From contig CM043943.1 of NCBI GenBank assembly GCA_014529385.2, positions 102,031,855 to 102,095,854 on the forward strand: 64,000 bases of DNA, in the 5' to 3' direction. A program made the translations under genes and the position numbers. Below the pieces are notes generated by a model. That model ran no database searches, was not told the origin of the DNA, and saw only the letters and a program-made list of their open reading frames with translations. This document shows, in pieces, positions 45,267 to 55,660 of this stretch. Each line of letters opens with the position of its first letter. The first letter of the stretch is position 1. The DNA comes from Adiantum capillus-veneris (lineage: Eukaryota; Streptophyta; Polypodiopsida; Polypodiales; Pteridaceae).

Positions 45267-45458
45267 TGAAGGAGTACGAGCGGAAGTGTGACGCGAGAGA
45301 GAGTGCGAGAAGAAGAGCACGACGATATGGTGAACTCGCTCTACTGTATTGTGTAGAGCATAGTGAGTTCTTATTAGGTTTTTACAAAAGAATATGTGTA
45401 CATACCTGGCGGCCCGCCCACTTACCTGGGCGATCACATTGGTCTTTATACCCCAACA
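45267..45458 (-). repeat. 5' LTR of Copia
   Basis: 192 bp, nearly identical to 29569-29760 (a few substitutions), followed by the target duplication CCATT. Confidence 0.9.
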
Positions 45459-45463
45459 CCATT

Positions 45464-47690
45464 CTCTTCTTGAGAATTCCCAATATACTACTACCATTCT
45501 TATTCTTATCTATCTAAAGCTCACATGATATAGCAAAAACTATACTTATTATACTCTAATCTTTGATTCTTCGAGATCTTGCAAGATGGAGACAAACCAA
45601 AGAATTCTTTGTGAGGTGTCCAGAGTCCATACCATGCAAGTCTGCTATTCCAACTTTTGGAGTCCGGTACTCCAACTAATGTGCTTTGATCATATCTTGA
45701 TTTTTGTCATAGTGATCACCATATGTTGATCTCTATTTCTTTTCTTCCAAGATTTTCCACTGCGTTCTCTTTATCTTTGGATTCATCATTCTAGCCTTGT
45801 GTATATGTGTCTGCTTTCTGCTTCCTACTTTTCTTTTTTCTTTCTTTTCTCTCTCTTCTTCTTCTTCTCTTGTGTGTGTGTGAACTATTTGCGTGCTTGA
45901 CGTTTATCTCCCCTCCCTTTGTCTAGGCTATATAGTTGTGGTGGGGTGAGATGTTGATCATGCTGACTTGTGGATAGACTGGCATGCTCATTGCTATTGT
46001 TGACAGTTGAATGAATGACTCTTCTCTTCCATATCTACATTTTTGTCAGCTCCTTTTTGTTGCATCTTTACCTTCTCGTGGTTTTTTAGCTTCTCAAGCT
46101 CTTGAAGTCCTTGTAGACTATACAGAGTTAGATTGTTTCTAAAGAGAAAAAATTTATGTATCTGCGGAGGAGTCATAAGCATTATGAATCATGCAGTGGT
46201 GGAGTGAGCGACTTGATATCTTTTAACTGTATTGTCATTGTAGTAGGAGTCGAAAGAACTGAAGCTACGCAGCGGTGATAGTAGTGTCATTGCTTTCCTT
46301 TGGGACCCACTTCTTTGTGATCAATGGTTGTTTCACCTATGATGCTTTGTTGGGAACCCATACTTGTCCTTGCTTTGTCTATGTTTGAAGAGACTTCTTT
46401 GGGATCCACGTTGTCTTTTGTGATCCACGTTGTCTTTTTGTGAGTTGGCAATAAGCTGGATTCAAACTTCAGGAGTTGATTCTTTAATCATTTTGCATTC
46501 CAAATGTCATAAAAACTAATAGCAAACCAACCCAAATGATTTTCTCATATTAAACTGATCATTTAATGAGGGAGAATAAAAGGGAACAAGGGTTAGAATA
46601 TAGGTATGTGCTTTAAAAGACAGGGGTAATATATATTTTTCAGGTATCTCAACACGAAGCCAATTTGTTCGGCCCAAATGAGAGATGATATGTCAAAGAG
46701 TAAGTTATCTAATGGAGCTTAAAGACCTGAGGGCTAGCTTCACTAAATACCTCCAAAGGTCAGTGTGTAAAAGTCCTTTGATCTTAGGTAATCTAGGGCT
46801 TAGCTAGAGGTGGGAACCCAACCCCAAAGCTTAAGGTGCTTGAGGTGATTTTCATGCTTGCTGACTAAGGTGCTTGTCGTGCTTGTTTGCTGAATAAGGT
46901 GCTTGAGGTGCCTTCCAACTAGGGAGCTTGAGATGCTTGTGGGAACACCACCCAAGCTTGAGGCGCTTTGTCATTCTTGCTGACTAAGGTGGTTGAGGGT
47001 AAGGAGGTGTGGAAAACTCAACATCAATCCCTACAAGGAGGGGGTAAGCCTATAAGAGGGGGGATGAGAGAGAACACACACACACTCACATCAGGCTTGC
47101 TTCGTACAAAGAAAGAAAAAGGGACACTTGTCAAGTTCCTCCTCATGTTGCCCTCATGGTGTGTCTAAAGCCTATTGGTTGGCCTCCCAAGGGGTCCAAT
47201 GATAAATTAGGTAATTTAGTTAATTGTTTTTGCATTTATCAAGTCCTTTCTCTCGAGGGGAAAGGGGGACACTTGTCCTAAGACTAGCATGCTTGCTTCA
47301 TTTACCTCTTGCTTGTGAGTGGCTAGGCCTGGAGGGGTCCAATGAGCTACAAGGGGGGTCAACCAAAGCATGCTAGGGGGTTGCTTGAGGGGTATACTGT
47401 CCCACATTGTAAGGTTTTCAGTTTTTGAAACCTTAGAAATTGTACAAAGCGGATCAAATTAACTTGGCTGTTGAGAAAACACTGTAGAATGATCCAACTA
47501 TGGAAAATATTGGTATTTTTGGGACCATAACCAGAGCTTTACTAGGGTTAGAATTTTTCAGAATCATTCCGATAAAATCTGGAAAAGTTACGGGCTCTGA
47601 AAGGTTACACTAGGAATTTAATTAGTTAAGTAAAATTGGATGGTTTCAATAATTATTATTAATAAAGACTTTTTTATCCTAAGGTTCTAG
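45464..47690. other. Non-coding stretch
   Basis: No gene recognised. Pyrimidine-rich around 45830-45880 (TCTTTTCT/TTCTTC). Short irregular repeats of AAGGTGCTTGAGGTG at about 46827-46990. The ORFs here are short and unrecognised. Confidence 0.45.
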
Positions 47691-47888
47691 AAATTGCAGA
47701 TATTTTTAAAATATATCATTAAAAGTCAACAAACTAGCAGAAAATCGATTTTGTGTATCTGGGGGGTTGTGTGGGGTAATGATGAACTTTCCCAGACTAG
47801 ATTTAGTAGCAGGGGGCGTTTTTGGAGCTGTAGGGCTGCTTGGGATGCAAGTTACTGCCATTTTCCAACTTGTGAGTGCCCAGAAACC

Positions 47889-47896
47889 TATAAATA
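47889..47896 (+). promoter_or_regulatory. TATA-like box
   Basis: TATAAATA preceded by 'gaaacc' and followed by 'tgacccttgcttcac', like an LTR or gene core promoter. The region 47697-48080 has no other recognised feature; no partner LTR was found. Confidence 0.35.
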
Positions 47897-48434
47897 TGAC
47901 CCTTGCTTCACAATTTCAGATAGACTCAGAGCCTTGGTAGATTCTCTCTCATCTAGAGAGACCTCTACGCAGAAATCACTAGAGATAAAAGCTCTAGTTG
48001 GTTAATCAACGATAATTAGCACTAACCTTTCTTAATTAGCAAAGCTAGGTTAACCTATTTACAAATTTCTTAATTAATTGAAGATTAAACCTATGTATAC
48101 TCAAAAATCCTCTCTTAATTCAAAACTCTCTGAAGATTATTGTGATTAGGCTTAGGGATACTACGCTAATTAATTATTATATCATATTAGGACTAAAATT
48201 ACTCATTTTAACTAAAAATTAATGATAATTATACTAATTAAGTTTATGTTAAGACTGTCATTATGCTAGGAAAATTATCTTGTAATTTTTGAGTATCTTT
48301 CATAATTATTTAAGCAGAATTACATTGTTTTTCAAAAAAAATTAAAGGGGAAAATGATCAAACTAATCCAAAATTCTTTAAGATATTTATCAGAGGTAAA
48401 TCACATCTTAGGTAACCCCTGATAATTATCTTAA

Positions 48435-50484
48435 CACTAGGTTGGTAACCTAACAGGACATAAAAGTGTCCTTTCAGGGTTTTGAAAAAACCTCCAAAAC
48501 CATACTAGATCCACTCATTTTGTAAATCCTTTGTAGTTGTCACAAGAAACTAACAATATTGAAAAATCTATACTTGATATACTAGAATGTTTCGTTTTCT
48601 TCTATAATTGAAAAAATCAACCATCGTTGTCTACTATGCGAAATAGGGTATTAGGTGCCCCAAAACTCAAGGAATATTAGCTTTATGTTACAATATGCGA
48701 CATAGAAAATCAAAACTGCATTTGGATATCATGAAAGCCACCAGAAAAAACATAGAAGAGCTAAACTTGGCTAAAAAACAGGATTTGACAATTTTTGTAA
48801 TTTGGTCATAACTTACAACTTTATCATTATTTCTCCCTAGAAGCATCAAGACATGTTGAGGACTACTAAAGATAGTTATCTAGCATTATAGAGCTCGCAA
48901 ACATGAATTCTAGAGTGGTATAGTTACAAAAAGTTGAAAAAAGCCAAAAACAGGACCCGTTTTTTCACACAGTTTAGGTTGTGAAATGTTGTGCAAGGAC
49001 AAGGTTAACACTAGGTTGGTAACCTAACAGGACATAAAAGTGTCCTTTCAGGGTTTTGAAAAAAACCTCCAAAACCATAGTAGATCCACTCATTTTGTAA
49101 AATCCTTTCATGAGGTTATAGTTCAAGGCCTACGACACATGGAAAAAATAAGAAACTTGTAAAATTTATCATCTTTTGGTCACACCAAGCCTCCAAAGTT
49201 TATGGACCAGTACATTTTCATTAAAACAGTCATTTCTTACGTTTTGTTGCATAAAAATAAGATTAGGGATTTTTGTAGGACTTCAGATAAATTCCCTAGT
49301 TAACTTCAATGGGTTGGTAATCAGAACATATGATTGCTTCTCACTCACTATTTTTTGTTTTGCCAAAAGAAATAGGTACAAAAAAGTTGAATTTTTACCA
49401 TTCTGCAAACCTATCATCAAAGTTTCTATAGCCATGCTCAATACAAATAATATATGCATGTTTTCTTAGTTCCCTATCGTCCTTTAGGTTCATAAGGAGC
49501 CATGGAGCATGTCAAAAGAATAATACATCTCTAACCAAGGGGAATATTGGGGACAAAGATGAAGTGTTAAATACAGCAAACATGAAAAAACTGGGTTCAA
49601 CATTATGAGTTGTAGAATCCCATAGAAACTATTCAATATCTAGCCAAATTTGATCCTTATGACTAGATATGGTTACTACCTACAAAATGCATGTAGTTGT
49701 CACAAGAAATTAACAATATTGAAAAAGCTATACTTGATATACTAGAATGTTTCGTTTTCTTCTATAATTGAAAAAATCAACCATCGTTGTCTACTATGCA
49801 AAAGAGGGTATTAGGTGCCCCAAAACTCAAGGAATATTAGCTTTATGTTACAATATGCGACATAGAAAATCAAAACTGCATTTGGATATCATGAAAGCCA
49901 CCAAAAAAATCATAGAAGAGCTAAAATTGGCTAAAAAACAGGATTTGACAATTTTTGTAATTTGATCATAACTTACAACTTTAACATTTATTTCTCTCTA
50001 GAAGCATCAAGACATGTTGAGGACTACTAAAGATAGTTCTCATGAATGCTAGAGTGGTATAGTTGCAAAAAGTTGAAAAAAGCCAAAAACAAGACCCGTT
50101 TTTTCACACAGTTTAGGTTGTGAAATGTTGTGCAAGGACAAGGTTAAAGATGGAATTGATATTCCAAAAAAATATTGAGTTTTTTTTAGGAAATGAGACA
50201 AATTTCTAGACAGATAGCACCTCAAAATTCATTTTGAAACTCTTGACATAATTGAAGGAAAATGGTCACTTAACAGGACATAAAAGTGTCCCAGGACATA
50301 AAAGTGTCCCATTACCAACCTAGTGTTAAAGATGGAATTGATATTCCAAAAAAATGTCGAGTTTTTTTCAGCTCATGAGACAACTTTCTAGATAGATAGC
50401 ACCTCAAAATCCATTTTGAAACTCTTGACATAATTCAAGGAAAATGGTCACTTAACAGGACATAAAAGTGTTACCAACCTAGTG
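48435..50484 (+). mobile_element. TTAA-flanked DNA element, copy C (outer, internally deleted)
   Basis: Ends CACTAGGTTGGTAACC and ACCAACCTAGTG. TTAA duplications at 48431-48434 and 50485-50488; flanks rejoin as 'attatcttaacctcagat', the array consensus. Without nested copy D it is about 729 bp. Compared with D it lacks about 584 bp (equivalent to 49109-49692). Confidence 0.9.
49009..50325 (+). mobile_element. TTAA-flanked DNA element, copy D (nested in C)
   Basis: 1,317 bp with CACTAGGTTGGTAA inverted ends. TTAA at 49005-49008 and 50326-50329. C reads 'caaggttaaagatgg' across the empty site. Near the right end GGACATAAAAGTGTCCC is duplicated in tandem (50276-50310). An open frame at 49176-49469 has no known domain. 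Confidence 0.9.
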
Positions 50485-51800
50485 TTAACCTCAGATAATT
50501 CTCTTATCTAATTATCTTAGTAGAATTACACTATTTTTTAGGGAAATTAAAAGTGTAAAAATAGCAAATTGATCTAAAATGCTTTGAGATAGTTATCAAA
50601 GGTAACTCACATCTTATGAAACCCATGATAATTATCTTAACCTTAGATAGTTAGTTTAACTAATTATCTTCGCATATTTATACTACTTTTAGGAGAAATT
50701 AAAAGGGACAAAATAGCAAATTGATTCAAAATACTTTGAGATAATTATCAGATGTAAATTACATCTTATAAAACTAGTTGTAATTATCTTAACCTTATTT
50801 AATTAGTTTCATTAATTATTGTAGCATAAATACACTGGTTTTAGAGAAAATTAAAAGGGAGAAAATAACAAATTGATCAAAAATTCTTTGAGATAATTAT
50901 CGAAGGTAAATCACATCTTATGAAACCCGTGATAATTATCTTAACCTCAGATAATTAGTTTAACTAATTATTTTAGCAGAATTACACTTTTTTAAGGGGA
51001 AATTAAAAGAGGAAAAATAGCAAACTGATCCTAAATGCTTTCAGATAATTACCAAAAGAAAATCACATCATAGGGAATCCTTGATAGTTATCTTAATCTC
51101 AGATAACTAGTTTAACTAAATATCTCATTAGAAAAACACTATTTTTAAGAAACAATTAATTAGGGAAAATAGTAAATTAAATTAAAACCCTTTGAGATAA
51201 TTATCAGAGGTAAATCACATTTTAAAAACCCTGTGATAATTATTTTAACCACAAATAAATATTTTAGCTAATTATCTTAGTAGAAAAACACTATTTTTGA
51301 GGGTAAAGTAAAGGGGGAAATTAGTAAATCATGCTATATGAGTACATGCTATTTATCAAAGATAGATTATATGATGAAAAGGCCGTGATAATTATGTCAA
51401 AGTTAAAAACTTAGTATAGATATTTATCTAAGTCCAAAATTAATACTGGCTAAAATCTAAAGGGGGGAATTAGTAAATCATGTTATATAACTACATTGTA
51501 TTCTTTAGAGTTCGATTCCATAATAAAAACGTGGTGATAATTATGTCAAGGTTAGAAAAAAATTATAGATATTTATTTAAGTCAAATTATACTAATTTTA
51601 GCTGAAAATTGAAGATGGAAATTATATATTTAAGTTAGAAAACAATAAGATAATTACTAGAGGTCAAAAAAATCCTTATCTACTTGTGATAATTATACCA
51701 TATTTTATTAGTAAGTTTAGAAAATTATAATTGACTAAAACTCCTATTTTTGGCCAAAAATCAATTAAAATAAATAGGCTTTGCGGTCAGAAGTTTTTAG

Positions 51801-52164
51801 GAAAATTATAGTAAGTGTAAACTTGTGATATAAAGTTGAGGAAATTAAATCTTTGAGATAAAATAAATAGAATAAATATTAAGCTCAAAATAAGCAAATT
51901 CCAAGCTTAAGATTCGATGGGGAAATTAGTAAAAGATATAGAAAATTATAAGAAAAATAGGATAGCCTAGAAAACCCTTAGGGAAGCTGTGGAAAAAGTT
52001 ATCATGCCTTGTTTAGGAAAATAAGAAATTTCTAGGTCAAGAGTTTACCAATTAAGACTATAAATTTAACCTAGATTTGGGTAAAATTGGATACAAAGAT
52101 TAAGTCTAGCTTTTGGATAATTTACCTAATGATTAGACATCCTTTTTATAAGGAATAAGAAGTT
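51801..52164. other. AT-rich stretch
   Basis: AT-rich sequence between the ~150-bp array and the small ORF; nothing further recognised. Confidence 0.4.
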
Positions 52165-52290
52165 ATGGCACCTAAAAAGACCCGAGACAATCCTACATCT
52201 GATGATGAGGGCACAACTCTAAAAAGAACTAGAGCGTCACACAACGATGAAGCTGGGCCTAGCAGTAGGCCTACAAAGGAGAGTCTTTAG
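52165..52290 (+). CDS. Small basic/acidic ORF, possible gag N-terminus
   Basis: 41 codons, MAPKKTRDNPTSDDEG then KRTRASHNDEAGPSSRPTKE, stop TAG 52288-52290. The composition resembles the N-terminus of a plant Gypsy gag or a disordered nuclear peptide. It directly follows the array; no downstream gag is found. Weak call. Confidence 0.25.
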   Translation: MAPKKTRDNPTSDDEGTTLKRTRASHNDEAGPSSRPTKESL

Positions 52291-53460
52291 GCGCCAGCGC
52301 AACAGCAGCAGACGGGCCTATCAGTCCCAGGTGGGTTTTCCATTATTAAATTAAGTCTTTAAATAGTTTAAGTTCTTTTATAAGTTAGCATTGCGTACGT
52401 AAGGAGTGAGAGAATCAGAAAAGGAACAATTGACCAAAAACGGAAGGTAAATTCCAACGTGCATTTGTTTATAATGTAGGAAAAAATTATTTGGGTTAAA
52501 ACTGGTTGAATTAGGAAAGATTTGATTGATCATCCTTAAGATACCTTGTCTCAAGACACCGCCGACTTCTTAGTATAAATTGATGATAGTGATTGGCTTT
52601 CTAGCCATGGATAAGTCGGTTACCCCCATGAACGATGAGTTTCTACTCCGTGTCATGTCTTGATGTTTCTACATAAGTTTGGATACCGTTTTTTATCCTA
52701 GGAGAGCCGCCCGGTTGTATGGGCAACTGGTTTGGTGTATGGCCACCCAGAACCTTGGGTGGGGGTTTATCCACTCCGGATTATGAATAAGGAATGGGTA
52801 CCATTGTTTTTTTACCCTTAGGTGGTCTTGAGACAAGAAGAGTACTGGTCATGGTTATTATGGACAATGTTTTGATTGAGAGTACCCTATCTTAAGTTCA
52901 AAGATGTCTGTTTGTTAAAAGAATGCTTTACAATGTTGTCTTTAATACTTGATTAAAGGAGTTACTGTGACAAAAAGTTAAAAGAAACATTATTTTAAAT
53001 GTTAAAACAATGTGATAGTAATTAAATAACAAATGAATCATGTGTGAGTGCGGGGTGGTAAAAGTGGGGATTGACTAAGGTTGTCAATCATGAACGGGTG
53101 GACCTGATTAGTCGGGTAAATATCCATTCCCGCGCACTAAAAACGTTTGGAAAACATCTTCACTTGGAAGAGGAGTCAACCAGCGGCTGTGCCCTCACAT
53201 ATCTTAGGGTAAAAAAAGCGTTGGTTGAGGACACCTTAGCCCAACTTGTGAAGTTATAGGGCCGAAATAGCTTTTTGGACTTTTAATACATTGTTCCGTT
53301 TCCACTACGAGACACGACTAGGTCTTCTTCTAAGGCTATAGACCCAAGCCATTGTCAATGGTAAAGGTCTATTCCTTGGATTTTTCTTGTTTAGAGACTC
53401 TGATTTTTATCAGACCTAGAGACCTGTCAAGGATCCCATCCCGATCTTGGTATTTACGGT
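52291..53460. other. Non-coding stretch
   Basis: No gene recognised. It is more GC-balanced than its surroundings, with the passage 'ccgcccggttgtatgggcaa' near 52710. The ORF 53071-53259 is unrecognised. Confidence 0.4.
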
Positions 53461-54172
53461 TTGGGGATCTCACACACACACACTTACCCACACTCTCATT
53501 GGGTGAAGTACAAAGTACAAGAGAACCATCTCCTTCTCCAAGCTAGTAGACAAGTTGAGAGCCTTCACCAACACTCTTGGCTATGGAGTGTACATCCAAT
53601 TAAGAGCTATGATTCAATGCTTAATCTTTCCATCTTATCCATCTTCATTACTATGCTATTATGTATGCTAGTAAGAAGAGTGATGATAAGTGAGGAACTA
53701 GTTCTTTCTTCTATGAAATGTTTCTTTTTCCTCTTTCCTACACTCATTCCCTGCTAACTCTCTCCACCTTCAAAGGTGTTTGAGGTCTTGGGACTGACGC
53801 TTGGGATAGTTAAAGATTTCTAATAATTTTGTGTTATGCTTGTGATGCATGAAGATTTCCATCTTCATTGCTTCACTTTGGTCACAAGGAACACAAAGAT
53901 TGTATTGTAACAAGTCTCTCTTGATGGGAGAAACTTTATTACAAATGCCTATTGAAGTGGGGACCGGCTCCACATATATCCGATCCTCAACTGGTGCCAT
54001 GCTCTCTAAACTCTCTCTCTTGCAAAAGTAGTGTTCATGCCATGTTAACTAAATGCTATGTTTTTGTTGTTACCCTCAATCGAGTTCACCCTCTATGCTC
54101 TCAAAGTAGTTTCATAAAAGTAATTTCTCTAGTTTCCGCTACTCTCAAAGTGAATAGACCATTTCCATTACA
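53461..54172 (+). repeat. Probable 5' LTR part of the plus-strand Gypsy
   Basis: It ends ...CATTACA directly before a primer-binding site, so it should be LTR. Its left boundary is unknown because no second LTR copy is in the window. It starts after a short CA microsatellite (53470-53484). Confidence 0.5.
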
Positions 54173-54173
54173 T

Positions 54174-54186
54174 TGGTATCAGAGCA
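54174..54186 (+). promoter_or_regulatory. Primer-binding site, initiator-Met tRNA
   Basis: TGGTATCAGAGCA, 1 nt after the LTR-type end CA at 54171-54172. Confidence 0.85.
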
Positions 54187-54782
54187 TTTGATTTCTCTTT
54201 TCTTGCTTAAGAAGAGATGTCCTTAAGAAGCCTATAAATGGTTGATGTTGCTAATTATATTAGGGTAAGTGGGACTGGGATCTATTATCAGTTTTGTTGA
54301 GTCCACTATCTGGATATGGTGCACACCTCAAGAGCTTTGGACTTCATACTAGAGTCTCTTTAGAATTGCCTGTGGCTTTTCCATTATTGAGACATAAGAA
54401 GTCCAAAAGGAGCTAGCGCTTGGCAACGCTGCAATATTAGACCCACTCCACTACTCTCTATAATTAACCATATGAGAGGAGGAATCCAAAGAGCAAGAAA
54501 GCAATGAAAGTTTAAGTTCCTCTGAAGACGTGGCTCCACAAAGATGGTGGTCTAGACGATTACCAACTCCTCCCAAGAGGAAACATTCAACCCATAGTCC
54601 TTCCCCTCGTCACTCTGAAATGGAAGAGAGGAACAAAGGAAGAAAAGGGCAAGAAAGAGGTTACCCTCTTCTCCTTCTTCTTCACCTCCCCCCTCTTTGG
54701 ACAAAATCTATGGCTATTCTCCTAGAGAATACAAGACAGGAGGAAATCATAAATCATACCCTACATGGTGAAGGCAGCAAAA

Positions 54783-55660
54783 GCTAAATAAATTCAAAGA
54801 GGGAGTACAGAGTATCTTTTCTCTCACCTATGATGGCACCTTTGGTGCCATCGACAAATTATTGGCCTTCATCCAGCAATTTGATGTGGCCTTTAGTGAT
54901 GAGGGATTCACGGAGTCCTCCAAGCCACGCCATGTAGCTATGCACTTTCAAAAATCAGCTCCTCAATGGTGGGCTAGCCTTTGTGGCAATGACGAAGCCC
55001 CAGAGACATGGAAAAATCTATGAGTTTCCATCATGAAGCAATTCCTTGCTATTGATGCAAAGGACAAAGTGCTCACCAAATGGTGAATTTTGAAGCTTCT
55101 CTCTCGTGAGTCTATCCACAAACACGTAGAAAAGTTTTGGGACTTACATCTCAAGGCTACTGTCTTCCAAAAGATAGACTTTGTTGAGCAAAAGAAATAG
55201 TTTTGTGTGGGATTACATGAAGAGATGGATGACTATGTCAACTCTCAACGGCCTGGTTCTCTCATCGAAGTAATCCACCACACCATGTTTGTGTTGCATA
55301 TTAATTTCCAACAAGGGGCTAGACAAAATGTCAAGCCCATGAAAACCAAAGACAGAAATTATGCAAAGGGGAAAACCAATGCTCAAAATTCTTCCCAAGG
55401 CAATTCCAACAACAACAACAAAAACAACCGGTCCAAGGAGAAGGGATATTACAAGGTTAAAAAAAACTCTCTCCTGAAGGTCTTGAAGCTTTTTGCAAGG
55501 GCCATAAGTGTTTTAAGTATGGGGAGTAAGGACATGGCTATCATTCTTGCCCCAAGAAAATTCATTGCAATGAGACTCCTAGAGCTTCCACCATTAAAGC
55601 TCCAAAAGAGGATGCTCATTGCAAAGGTGCACCTCTCTCCTATGCTTGGGGAAGGTTAAG
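54783..55660 (+). pseudogene. Gypsy gag, three or more in-frame stops
   Basis: One frame shows FIQQFDVAFSDEGFTESSK, APQWWASLCGNDEAPETWKN, ESIHKHVEKFWDLHLKATVF and FCVGLHEEMDDYVNSQRP, interrupted by TGA near 55021 and at 55084-55086, and TAG near 55198. The zinc knuckle (about 55490-55560) is recognisable but has a Cys changed to Tyr, and a stop. The leader 54187-54782 is non-coding. Confidence 0.75.

Larger units (their letters stand above)
29569..45458 (-). mobile_element. Ty1/Copia LTR retrotransposon carrying two nested insertions
   Basis: LTRs of 192 bp (29569-29760, 45267-45458) run TGAAG to CCCCAACA. The target duplication CCATT is perfect (29564-29568, 45459-45463). The element strand order is gag, protease, integrase, RT, RNase H, the Copia order. 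A Tat-like Gypsy (30500-39687) and a TTAA element (39866-41278) sit inside the RT/RNase H part. Removing them leaves about 5.3 kb. Coding regions are frameshifted. Confidence 0.9.
48080..51800 (+). repeat. Tandem array, ~150-bp unit
   Basis: A unit with GTGATAATTATCTTAACCTC and AAATTAAAAGGG recurs near 48415, 50625, 50776, 50928, 51078, 51232, 51387, 51534 and 51690, at about 150-bp spacing, increasingly degenerate to the right. It is split by TTAA element C, whose flanks rejoin to the array consensus. Confidence 0.8.

Noticed and set aside
1512-49469. Short ORF shared by TTAA copies A, B and D (common core ending in NICMFS)
   Set aside because: The similarity follows from DNA similarity; substitutions are mostly replacing and the ends differ, so a peptide is unlikely.
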